From assembly GCA_020736575.1 (NCBI GenBank), contig JAGPYM010000009.1, positions 682,001 through 746,000 of the forward strand: DNA of 64,000 nucleotides. Reading direction: 5' to 3'. Positions 22,285 to 31,899 of the stretch are shown in pieces. The notes beneath the pieces are model-generated. The model did no database searches, was not told where the DNA came from, and was given only the letters and a program-made list of their open reading frames with translations. The stretch's first letter is position 1, and every line of letters begins with the position of its first letter. A program made the position numbers and the translations under genes. This DNA comes from Thelonectria olida. Its lineage: Eukaryota; Ascomycota; Sordariomycetes; Hypocreales; Nectriaceae.

Positions 22285-23715
22285 ATGGCGCAATCCAGCA
22301 CAAAGAAGCGCAAGAGAGATGGCGAGGCCGGCGCGAAGCCCAAGAAGAAGGTCGCCATTGATGCGCCTTCTGCCTCAGCTACCGTTGCCTCTCTGCTCCA
22401 GCCTAAGTTCTGTCCTCCAGTGATAGGTACGCGCTTGACACCACGAAAAGGCTGCCGACTGCGCGTGCTAATTGATTGCCTCTAGCAACTTCTCCTGGAT
22501 TCCAAGTACCTACCGATATTCCCTTTCACGCATATGTTCCGAAGAATAATACCAAATCGAAATCGAAGCTGCCTAAGTCGGCAGGCCAGAAGGATTTGCT
22601 GCTTCATTCAACAGCACACCGAAGTCTAGACTACACAATCAAGTCGGAAGCTCCAAGAGGATCCCAACCCGCGCTGAATCACTTCGTCGGTATCTACGAT
22701 CCAAAGACAGGAAAGCTTCAGGTCGTCGAAGCGAAGAAGATGACGATTCGAGGAACTGTGCGCGCCAAGCAAGCCTCCGAGACGGAGCGTGCCCCCCAGG
22801 TACGATTATTGCGAAGTAGAACAGCAGATGAAGTTGGCTAATAGGATTCAGACCATGCTAGAACGCAGAACCGACCTAGGACAGACATTCGGTACGAAGA
22901 AGGCTAAGAAGGCGCTCCATGAGAACGTTCTGAATGCCATCGCGCCTCCGAAGAAACCCGGCGACTCACCAACCAAGATCGATTCGGCGGCGCGCGCAAT
23001 GTTGAACTCGGTAGGAGAGATCACGTCCACTATGGCATCGAGAGAGGAGCTGCAGGCAGTGGTGGACGACGCCAAACCCGTGCCGATTGCCAACACGGAG
23101 GCAGTCGACATTCAAGACGTTTACGACCCGAACAAGATTATTGGCACCGAAATCCTCAACCTAGTGCCTATCCGAGAATGGCAAGAAAAGGCCAAGCACA
23201 AGGAGGGCATTCAAGTGGCCTCGCGTTACGTTGCTGCGCGCATCAACCGCCTTGCAGCCAACGAAGATGCTGTTACTCGTCTCCGCGTTCTGCGCTACAT
23301 GTACTTTGTGCTACTCTTCTACCGCGTCAGCAAGGTTGGCAGGGTTCGAGGAACCCGCCAGTTGCCCACACGGGACAAGCTCCGAGAAGCGCTCGCCCCG
23401 GCGCCCGAGGCTGTCATTGAGAACATTCGTCGCAAGTTTTCCGACGGAGGGCAAATGCGCAAGTTCCACATTGATCTCATCATGACGCACTGCTGCGCGT
23501 TTGCGTGCATCGTGGACAACTTTGAGGTGGATACGCAGAGCCTGCGGGACGACTTGAAGACGGACCAGAAGATGATTAACCAGTACTTCCATGAGATCGG
23601 TGGTCGTGTGAAGCCCGTTTCCAACAAGGAGCTAAAGATAACGACGTATATTGCGAAACTGGCACTGCCTCTGAATTTCCCCAAGCAGAGACACATTGCA
23701 CCCAAGCGACGTTAA
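22285..23715 (+). CDS. rpa49: RNA polymerase I subunit RPA49
   Basis: Subunit of RNA polymerase I that, with RPA34.5, supports initiation and elongation on rDNA in the nucleolus. Exons are 22285-22426, 22486-22799 and 22852-23715 (439 residues). The second intron (22800-22851, GTACGA to TTCAG, branch-like GCTAAT) is 52 bases and restores the frame into TMLERRTDLGQTFGTKKAKK, a signature of the family. The N-terminus is Lys-rich (MAQSSTKKRKRDGE). The dimerisation region includes LNHFVGIYDPKTGKLQVVEA. The C-terminal tandem winged-helix region ends with the basic tail RHIAPKRR. Its length is close to that of other fungal orthologues. It is followed in tandem by the isomerase gene. Confidence 0.93.
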
Positions 23716-24233
23716 TCTCGATGGGTCTTGGTGGCTTTGGGGAGCCGTGCTGTATGTATGCTGGAGAAGGGTGATGCTAGAAAGCAGCAGGATTGCATTG
23801 TTGGGAGGGAAAATTACTGGCTTGTTGATGAAGGGAGAGTTGTCCGTGTCTTGGAGGCATGGTCGGTCACTTGCTTACTGGTTTGGGTTAAAATGAGCGG
23901 ACCTCAGTTGTTCTATTGCCAAAATTAACTACATATTCGACGTTCTGATGACAATACCACACTGATTCATTAGCGCCTTTGAATTGCTGCCTTCATGAAT
24001 CCATTGAGGAAGCTCCCCGCAATCGTCCAAGCCGAGGCCGAGGCATCTCGGTGCGGGACTGTGGGGAATCCTTGTATGTGACGGAACGTATAAGCCAACG
24101 TCTTACCCTGAATGACACGGAATATTCCTCTTCTCAGACTTGATTCTTCGTCTTTGTTCTTAATCTTACGCTTAGACATTCCCAGCGTCTACATATATCC
24201 CTCGTGGTGTTTTCTCGCTGTTCGACTCCAACC
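23716..24233. other. Intergenic, RPA49 to enoyl-CoA hydratase/isomerase
   Basis: About 520 bases with no supported gene. A pyrimidine-rich leader lies next to the downstream ATG. Confidence 0.6.
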
Positions 24234-25176
24234 ATGTCAGACCCATCCGTCATCAGCCTCGAGTATCGTGGCCGCGTCGCCGTCATCACCATCGACAATG
24301 ACCGGAAGCTCAACTCCCTCTCGCAGATGCAGTATTATGACCTCGCGCAGAAGATGAGGGAGATTGCGACTCGTGACGATGTCTTCATCACTGTCATCTT
24401 GGCCAAGGGTCGTTATTTTTCAGCGTATGTTTTGTCTCCTTTGCTCTTATCATGACACCATGACGTGAGACGTGCAAAGATCAGCAACACCTCACAAAGG
24501 AGAATCGTTAAAGTATGATGCACAGCGCAGTAGCTAACACATCAACAGAGGTGCCGATGTCTCTATCGCCCAAAACGCTCCCACATCCGGCCCAGAGCTT
24601 CACAAGCACTGGCTCCAGTCCTTTGTCACCTTCAACCTCAACATCACGCACGCCTTCTCCACGCATCCCAAGATCCTCGTCGTCGGGCTCAACGGGCCCG
24701 TCATCGGCCTGACCGCCGCCATCGTCTCCTTTGCCGACTTCATCTACGCCGCGCCGCACACCTTCCTCCTGACACCCTTCTCCTCGCTAGGTCTCGTCGC
24801 CGAAGGCGGAGCGTCGCGCGCGCTCGTCACGCGCCTAGGGCTCGCAAAGGCCAACGAGGCGCTGATCATGAGCAAGCGGCTCTCGGCGCAGGAGCTCGAG
24901 CGGTGCGGGTACGTGAACGGCATCTTCCAGGTGGAAAAGGGCGAGGACGCCAGGTTCCGAGAGCTAGTGCTCAAGGAGGTGGATGAGCGGCTGGGAGAGC
25001 ACTTGATCGGCGAGAGTCTGACGGGGATCAAGAAGCTAATTAGACGGCCCGAGATGGATGTTACGCACACGCAGAATGTGCACGAGGTATTTGCTGGACT
25101 GGAGCGGTTCATGAAGGGCGTTCCGCAGGAGGAGTTCCGAAAGGTGGCTAGTGGTGAGAAGCGGCACAAGCTATGA
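24234..25176 (+). CDS. Enoyl-CoA hydratase/isomerase family protein, probably peroxisomal delta3,delta2-enoyl-CoA isomerase
   Basis: Crotonase-fold enzyme of fatty-acid beta-oxidation. Exons are 24234-24424 and 24549-25176 (272 residues); the 124-base intron (GTATGT to CAACAG) joins GRYFSA to GADVSI, the oxyanion-hole motif. A second family motif is VGLNGPVIGLTAAIVSFADF, followed by FSSLGLVAEGGASRALV, where a glutamate takes the isomerase catalytic position. The protein ends in HKL, a variant type-1 peroxisomal targeting signal comparable to the HRL of yeast Eci1. Hydratase activity cannot be excluded. It faces COG1 with only 160 bases between the stop codons, so the transcripts probably overlap at their 3' ends. 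Confidence 0.88.
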
Positions 25177-25336
25177 GGAGCAGCGTGTCCTTGGAAGCCA
25201 TGGTTGGCCAAATGCCTATAGAAAGGAAGATAGACGAATATGCTTTGTGTATTGATAATAAACCCAGGGACTACGAGAACGTCCCTCTTTTAGCATCGTC
25301 TTGCACCTGAAAGAGAAACGACGCGCTTCGCTATGC

Positions 25337-27811
25337 TCAAGCGAGCAAGCCAAACAGCAAGCTAGTCCGCTGCCAAAAGTCGTTGGCTAGCTTGACGATG
25401 CGGTGCAGTGCTGCCGGATCCTGGAGCTTTGACTGCTCAAACACCTTGTCCTCTAGATCCTTCAACTCATCTGGAGCACCCTCGGTCGTGGTGCAGATAC
25501 ATCGCCGCAAGAGGGCAATGTCAAAGAGCCACTGAGTCAAGAGGTCCGTTGTCTGCTCGGGTGTGAGGCTTGGCTCGGTATCCTTGCCGTTGTCCTTCTC
25601 CTCATCCTTCCCATCTTCTTCCTCTCCATTGTCCACCTCTTCTTTGCTGTCCTTATCCTCGCTCTCCTGCTTCGCTTCATTCTCGTCTTTGCTGTCCTCC
25701 GTCTCGTCCTCCTTATCGTCCTTCTTATCTGAGACTGGTTCAGCGTCGTTGATCTTTTGAGTTACCTCCTTCAAAACCACCTGCCACTTTTCACAAAGCT
25801 GTTGGCTCAGATGCTTCTTCAAGACTGCCACGGCCGCCGAAGTCCAGAGATCCGCGCCAGCATCCGACATGCTGAGCGACAGCGCCCGAAGGAACTGGAA
25901 AACCTCGGGCGAGGGCTGGTTTGGCAACTCCGGGTCGCCTTCCCACAGGGACCGGCCTACCACGACGCGGGGAGCCAGCCCACCTGCTGCGAACTCGTCT
26001 ACCGCAGCCTTCGTGGTCCATGTCGCGATGGTGCTGTGTAGCGAGGGCACCATGGCAAGACCGAAAGACTTGATCGCCGCGCGTTGAGGAAGTTGCTGAC
26101 GAATGTCGCGAACGACTCGGAGAAAGTACATGGCAACAGTGTCGTTGCGAGATGCCGGTGATCTCTTGCTCCACAGCCTTTGAATATGATCCTCGAGGTC
26201 CTTGAACGATTTGTCCAAAGTGACGTCCAACTTTGCCTGGAGCATCTGAGGATCATCCTTGCTGAGTAGCTGCTGCCTTGCCTCAATCGTCTCTTCATCT
26301 TCGATTTCGTCGTAATCGTTGTCCCATCGCTGTCGTCTTAGCGATTCCACCACCTCCTTCACGTCATCTATCACGTGGTACCATGTCTTGTAGCAATTTG
26401 CCGCCTTGGACACGGCATCATTGCGGCCGTACAGTCGGGAAACAACCTCCTGGACGAAGGGTCCCGCTCCGCCTGCGAGAGCTTCGGCGTAGCCCTCGTC
26501 GTCCCAGAGGCTCACATGCTCATCAGTAATGCCATCTTTCCACCTTCCCAGGGTCCCGGAAATCTCGGAGCCGACCAGGCGTAGTTTGCTGACTTTGGTG
26601 TCGAGCACGGCGAGCATGCGTGTGTTGATGGCATCACGTAGATCGTCTTGCATCTCCGAGGGATCAATGCCCCTAGCCTTTCCTCCGTCTCTGATCCAAA
26701 GCTGCAGGATGCGGGTTCGGAGGTCCATGATTGACTTGAACTCTGACATCTGCTCCAACGTTTTCTTCAGTCCATCCAACAACACCTCGGAACCCGTACT
26801 GGCCCAGTTCATCAACATGTCCCGCGCTTGTGCGCCGTCGAGATCATCGTGTCGAATGTAGGGCGTGAAGTATTGAATCTCTTCGCCGCACCAGCGCTCG
26901 TATACATCCAAGCGTAAGGCCTCGAGCTGCTTCATAGCAGGGTCCGCCAACAATCGCTGCTTCTTTAGGCTGGCTAGGGCCAACGACAGCTTTCCTGGAA
27001 CTAAAGCTTGAACATCCAGTAGGGTTTTGGTGTAGAGGCTCAGAGCCTGCACGACATCATCGGTGCCTCTCTCACGCCCACGCTCGCTCTCTTCCACAGC
27101 GGCTATTGTTTCTCCTCTGACCTTGAGAAGGTGTCGCACCACGTCCCTGGCCCCGGAGCTGGTTACCAAACTGTAAGCACAGAGCGCCTTCAACACATCG
27201 TCCCGCTCCATCTTGTCCCCCGTATTCTCAAAAACTTTGTCCACATTCCTCACCAACCTCCTGCGTAGGCTTCCCAGTGTGGACTTGGATGTCTCGACGG
27301 CACGACGAGTCGCAGCGTCTGTGGCGTCCTCGGCCAAATTGTTGATCAAGAGTCGGCCCAGGACCCAGACCTTAGTTGCTAGAACCAACCTATCGCCCTT
27401 CTTCACTTGATCTCCAAGCCCGCCCTTGCCCTTGAGTATCCGTCCAACGATCAAAACGCAAGCATCGAGCAGCTTCAACCGCGCAGCAACGGCAGCGCCC
27501 GACCTGTTCTCCTTTTCGACAAAGTTTGCCAGTCCCGATGCTTTGGCATCGATCACAGTTCTCCCGCACCGTCCGCCCATTTTGCCGAGAAGGTCCTGGA
27601 CGACATCGTTGTCACCGCGCATCTGGACGATGGTGTCTGCAGTGCCGAGCAAGTCGCGATACGAGCTGCCGACCTGCGTCCGCAGACGGGTTGCCTTCTC
27701 ATCGATCTGAATATGGAGGGATTTGCGGATGGCGCGGATCTGAGGGAGGGAGTGGTTCGCGGCGAAGATCTCATCGGACGAGGTGAAGGCGGATGTGTCG
27801 ATGTTGGCCAT
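25337..27811 (-). CDS. cog1: Conserved oligomeric Golgi complex subunit 1 (COG1)
   Basis: Subunit of lobe A of the COG tethering complex, needed for retrograde traffic of glycosylation enzymes within the Golgi. A single exon of 824 residues starts at the ATG at 27811. The N-terminus carries the Vps51/67-type region: DEIFAANHSLPQIRAIRKSL followed by a long helix and SSYRDLLGTADTIVQMRGDN, typical of COG1. The rest is helical. Near the C-terminus is an acidic Lys/Glu/Asp block (about residues 685-755), consistent with a disordered loop. Its length fits fungal COG1. It converges with the isomerase gene and lies in tandem with SAS10. Confidence 0.9.
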   Translation of the reverse strand: MANIDTSAFTSSDEIFAANHSLPQIRAIRKSLHIQIDEKATRLRTQVGSSYRDLLGTADTIVQMRGDNDVVQDLLGKMGGRCGRTVIDAKASGLANFVEKENRSGAAVAARLKLLDACVLIVGRILKGKGGLGDQVKKGDRLVLATKVWVLGRLLINNLAEDATDAATRRAVETSKSTLGSLRRRLVRNVDKVFENTGDKMERDDVLKALCAYSLVTSSGARDVVRHLLKVRGETIAAVEESERGRERGTDDVVQALSLYTKTLLDVQALVPGKLSLALASLKKQRLLADPAMKQLEALRLDVYERWCGEEIQYFTPYIRHDDLDGAQARDMLMNWASTGSEVLLDGLKKTLEQMSEFKSIMDLRTRILQLWIRDGGKARGIDPSEMQDDLRDAINTRMLAVLDTKVSKLRLVGSEISGTLGRWKDGITDEHVSLWDDEGYAEALAGGAGPFVQEVVSRLYGRNDAVSKAANCYKTWYHVIDDVKEVVESLRRQRWDNDYDEIEDEETIEARQQLLSKDDPQMLQAKLDVTLDKSFKDLEDHIQRLWSKRSPASRNDTVAMYFLRVVRDIRQQLPQRAAIKSFGLAMVPSLHSTIATWTTKAAVDEFAAGGLAPRVVVGRSLWEGDPELPNQPSPEVFQFLRALSLSMSDAGADLWTSAAVAVLKKHLSQQLCEKWQVVLKEVTQKINDAEPVSDKKDDKEDETEDSKDENEAKQESEDKDSKEEVDNGEEEDGKDEEKDNGKDTEPSLTPEQTTDLLTQWLFDIALLRRCICTTTEGAPDELKDLEDKVFEQSKLQDPAALHRIVKLANDFWQRTSLLFGLLA

Positions 27812-28337
27812 TTTGACCAGGTTGGCCAAGTTGGCGTTCGGATTTGGAGGGATAGATGGCGGATAAGCGAGACTCGTGGGAGATCTAGTCGTCTAGATGC
27901 ATTGCATGCGCAAGGGCGTCGATTTGTATACTCAGGCTTGTAGATTGCGCAAGATCCAAAGCTAATTACCGTATCCGGTTCTCGTTGGTTGATGGAAGAG
28001 AGCGAGCTGTTCGATTAAGCAACGTGGGACTCGGGACATTTTGGCGGGGCACGCGCAACCCCTGTCTCTGACTGCAAAGGACAGCCAGCCAAACGACATT
28101 CAACCAAAATTTGACATGAAACCAGTTCATTATTATGGTTTATTTGTCTCCAAAATTCACAGCCATTGCAGCTTCACAATGGCAGGTTCTGACAATCCAA
28201 AAGAGTTCTAAACAAACTCCAAGAAAACATCAACACAGTATCAACACCGTTTCTTCACATAGGTAAGACCAATGGAACCAGTCTTGATTTCCAAGCGCCA
28301 AATAAACGCCATGAAAGAGCCCGTAATACATTGAAAT
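27812..28337. other. Intergenic between COG1 and SAS10
   Basis: About 526 bases holding the COG1 promoter and the SAS10 3' region. No gene is supported. Confidence 0.6.
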
Positions 28338-30161
28338 CTATAGTCTTGTGCTTTTGATAACCGCAGTGTTGATACCAGATAGCTCTCCGTGGTATCCTCC
28401 CTTGGGCTCTCCTCCCTGCCACACAGGCTTCATGCTCTTGAGCTTCTTCTGTTTGGCCTCATACTGCTTTCTCTTCTTCACTCTGGGGTTGCGCACATCC
28501 TTGCCACGCTTTGGCGTTAGACCCTTGTTCTTCTGGATCGCGTACGTGATCTTGCGCTTGCCATCTTCGCCAACCTCCTCCTGTTCCACCACGCGATCAG
28601 CCTTACTAGCGGCAGCGTAGGCAGCAAATCGAGATGCCTTCTCTTCCTTGTTCTGCTTGGACTTGTGCGCTACCATGTCGTAGTATTCGTCCTCGTCATC
28701 GCGAACGGCCTTGGCTGCATTGGCATCCTCTTCATCACTGTTATCGTCCAGGTCGGCGCCAGTGTTATCCTTCTTTCCTCGTTTCTCAGCTTCTCTATTG
28801 AGTCGGGCTTGGCGATCCTTGAGACGTTCTCGGTGAGGAATATCCATGTCGCCTCCAGCATCGCGGCCCGCGCCGGCACGGCGGTTGGCCTTCTGGACGA
28901 TTTGGGATGTGTAGAACTTGAGACTCTTTTTGCGTGCAGCCTTGTCGGCGGCAGTGCGGGCATCAAGTTCGTCCTCCTCGCCAAAGTCAGAGTTGTCACC
29001 ATTCTCGTCAGCAAGAGCTTTCTTCTGCTTCTTGGACTTTTTGCCAGCAAGAGGCAAATCGTAGAGGTCCGCAACCGCCGCCTCGCCTGCCTTAGCTTGC
29101 TCAAGCTTGCGTGCTCGCTTCTCGGCAGCTGCCTTTTCTTGTTTCGAGGACTTCTTGCTCTTCTTAGGCTTCATTGCTGTCTCCTCTGAGACGAGTTGAG
29201 CAAGTTCCTCCGCCTTAAGCTCTGACGGTCGATCCTCATTGAGAGCCTTCGCTGATTTCAAGTCTTTGACCTTTTGCCAAGCCTCTCGGCAGTCCACAAG
29301 GGTCTGCATGACATCGTGATCTCGCAACTCGGCAGGGTCAAGCGGCTTTTGTGACTTGGAACTGTCTCTCGCGGGTGAGGTCAAGATGGCAAAGTAGCTC
29401 GCAAGAGCAGAAACGTAGCACCCCAGCACCCAGTACTTGATAGCCTCCAAGGACTTTCCCGACTTCCCCTGAGCAGCGTTTCCAACATCGACGAGGAGGG
29501 ATTGCAGGGTCTCGAATTCTTTGACGAGATGGTCGAATTCAGGGTACCGGGTCTGTAATAGCTTGTATCGGTCCTCGGGGCTCATGTCATCGGTTACCTC
29601 GATATCCTTGAGAACTTCGGTAACTGTTTCCTCGTCCTCTCCTTCCTCGGCGCCCTCAGCGAGCCATTCATCGCCGTCAAAGATGAAATCTTCCTCTGCC
29701 ATCTTAGAGAGCTTCTTCTGTTGTAGACGCTTGGCCTCAGCTTCCTCCTCCAAGGCATCAGCCTCCGTCTCGATGTTGTCGGCATTGTAGTAGTCGGTTT
29801 TTGAGGCGCCCCACCAGCCAGCATCTTCACCTTCGTCACCCTTTGCTTCTTCCTCATCGTCGGAGGGGGCAGCTTTCGATGCGGACCCCTTCTTCTTTTT
29901 GGGTCGCTCGTCCTCGTCTGAGTCGTCGTATGCGAAAACTTCCTCGTCTGATAATTCCAAATCTTCGTCTTCTTTTCTTCGGCGCTTCGAGTCGGGCTCA
30001 TCCTCAAGCATGATGCGATCCTGGTTCATGAAGTATTCGTCCTCAGAGTCGGCGACATCTTCGAATGTAGAAATTGGTCCTAGGCGGGCTTCGGAGGGGT
30101 CCAACTCTTTGGGGCCGCTGGGCTCGGAGTTTCGGCCTGAAGCCTTTCTCTTCTTGGCCAT
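28338..30161 (-). CDS. sas10: SSU processome protein Sas10/Utp3
   Basis: U3 snoRNP-associated protein of the small-subunit processome, needed for 18S rRNA maturation in the nucleolus. A single exon of 607 residues. The N-terminal third is acidic with Ser/Asp/Glu blocks (for example VADSEDEYFMNQDR). The central Sas10/Utp3/C1D domain (about 210-310) includes LLQTRYPEFDHLVKEFETLQ and YWVLGCYVSALASYFAIL. The C-terminal Sas10 domain (about 535-607) shows the hallmark TYAIQKNKGLTPKR, VRNPRVKKRKQYE and PVWQGGEPKGGYHGELSGIN. Basic runs are nuclear-localisation-like. Its upstream region is shared with the divergent CLC gene, 1.7 kb away. Confidence 0.95.
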   Translation of the reverse strand: MAKKRKASGRNSEPSGPKELDPSEARLGPISTFEDVADSEDEYFMNQDRIMLEDEPDSKRRRKEDEDLELSDEEVFAYDDSDEDERPKKKKGSASKAAPSDDEEEAKGDEGEDAGWWGASKTDYYNADNIETEADALEEEAEAKRLQQKKLSKMAEEDFIFDGDEWLAEGAEEGEDEETVTEVLKDIEVTDDMSPEDRYKLLQTRYPEFDHLVKEFETLQSLLVDVGNAAQGKSGKSLEAIKYWVLGCYVSALASYFAILTSPARDSSKSQKPLDPAELRDHDVMQTLVDCREAWQKVKDLKSAKALNEDRPSELKAEELAQLVSEETAMKPKKSKKSSKQEKAAAEKRARKLEQAKAGEAAVADLYDLPLAGKKSKKQKKALADENGDNSDFGEEDELDARTAADKAARKKSLKFYTSQIVQKANRRAGAGRDAGGDMDIPHRERLKDRQARLNREAEKRGKKDNTGADLDDNSDEEDANAAKAVRDDEDEYYDMVAHKSKQNKEEKASRFAAYAAASKADRVVEQEEVGEDGKRKITYAIQKNKGLTPKRGKDVRNPRVKKRKQYEAKQKKLKSMKPVWQGGEPKGGYHGELSGINTAVIKSTRL

Positions 30162-31899
30162 ATTTGCTGAAGAATTATTTAAGTATAGAAGAGTATAAAA
30201 GGATATTTCTAGGTTCTAGAAGTCCCCTGTCAGAAACGATTGAGTCGAGTGCTTGAAATGCTGGAACAGACTGGAACTTTTTTTGTCCTTGGTGGAGTCG
30301 TTGATTTTCAGAAACTTTCCGATAACGATAAGCCAGTTAGCAGCCACAACTAGCCACACCTCTTCAGCCACGCTTCATTGTGTCATATCATAACGTCTCC
30401 ACGTCAAGACGTCACCAGAAAAGACGCGCACCGACGCACCCTTGGTCTCTCGGTGGAACTGAGACAGAGCAAGAACAGCCTGCAACGTTAAATTAGCGAG
30501 GACCGCCGATTGGGATGAATCTGACGCACACGGGCCCTCGCACGCGACTCCATGTGACCGATTTTCTTGCCCTTGGATCGAGTCACAAGATGGGGTACAG
30601 AGTCCGGATACGAAGCACATAAACACGGGCGAAACCTCGACATCGCTGTAAACAGGACTTGGGTTCATGGATTCGACCAACAGCATGTAGAAACAAGGAC
30701 TGCCTGGCCTGGCCGCGTATCAATGGACCAAGAGCCTCCAAACCGAACGTTCTTCCTGGGCCGCTGTCGGCGCATGACGTATGCGGCATGTCTACTGTGC
30801 CTTGCAGTGCTGCTCATGGTAGCCAGTGGCAGGAAGAGTCAGGAGGAGGCTGAAGCAGTCAACAAGCGCTGCAGACGCCAGTCATGCCACGAGCAGAAGC
30901 TCTGCAGGATGCAGTGTCACCGTCCACAGGCCTTTCATCATGGATCAGTGGGACGTCTCAGCTCTCAAGGTCTCATGTGGGGGGACCTGGAGGCGACAAG
31001 CCCCCGACTCAAGGGTCCAACGGTAGTGCGCTAATCAAACAAGTACCTTAGCTGCCACAAGGCTCGAGCCAGTGGACGGCCCCAGCCACAGCGATGGAAA
31101 CCTGGAAATGATGAAATGCCTCCCACCCATCACGATAATAAAGTCGACTTCCCCAGACTCGTCAATCCTTTCACGTCGTGGCCCCCTCGAAGGGTCCCTT
31201 TCGTCCCTTTGTCGGCCAGTCCCAGTCGACTTGTGCACTCCGAAGTGACGAATCCCCAGGCAGGACCAACAGCTTTAACAGCGCCCCTATTGCAGACTCG
31301 CTCATCGAGACGTCACGACACCGCCGATCTACCCCCGAGACCCACGATCACGACGTGAGGTATAATTCAATCCGCCCGCTGTTGTGTCAGCAGCGCTCTC
31401 ATACACACATGCTTTAGGCTACGACCCAGAAATAAAAACAAAGATCCGCCTCGGCATGATTCGATCTCGATAATCATCATTGTTTCCCCCCCCCCCCCCC
31501 CCCCTCCTCCAACTTCCAACTTCCAAGCCACCATTGGCGCCCTCTCCCACTGCGCTCAATCGGTGGTGGGTCACCTGTGACCTGAATCCTGACCCCCATA
31601 TCCTCCATAACGGTTGCCGTCGACGGGCGACGCGATTGCAGCACTTTGCAGGAACTACCGGTACTTCGAACTCGGTATCTTCCTCGTCTTGCTTTTCCTT
31701 TGGCAGTCCACGGGGTCTTGAAGCTCTGTTCCAGTCCTATCGCGTGTAGTTGCTCTCCTTCACAACTGCGTCCATCACAAAGCTCCCGACTTTCCCCAGC
31801 CAACTCCTCCCGACTCGCTGTCGATCATCTGCGTCCCCACGAGGCCCTTCGAGCAGGATAAATTTGTCTCTCAATCATCGCCGTTCCGAGCACTCCAAT
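30162..31899. other. Divergent intergenic region, SAS10 / CLC
   Basis: About 1.7 kb. It contains a 19-base C homopolymer at 31486-31504 and a pyrimidine-rich CLC leader. One short frame (30774-31034) looks like a secreted Cys-containing peptide and is discussed as a finding, but I do not annotate it as a gene. Confidence 0.5.
31486..31504. repeat. Poly-C homopolymer (19 bases)
   Basis: Uninterrupted C run in the CLC leader or promoter. Its length is likely uncertain in any assembly. Confidence 0.9.

Noticed and set aside
22800..22851. Apparent frameshift in RPA49 at the RAPQ/TMLERR junction
   Set aside because: A 52-base intron with GTACGA donor, GCTAAT branch and TTCAG acceptor restores the frame exactly.
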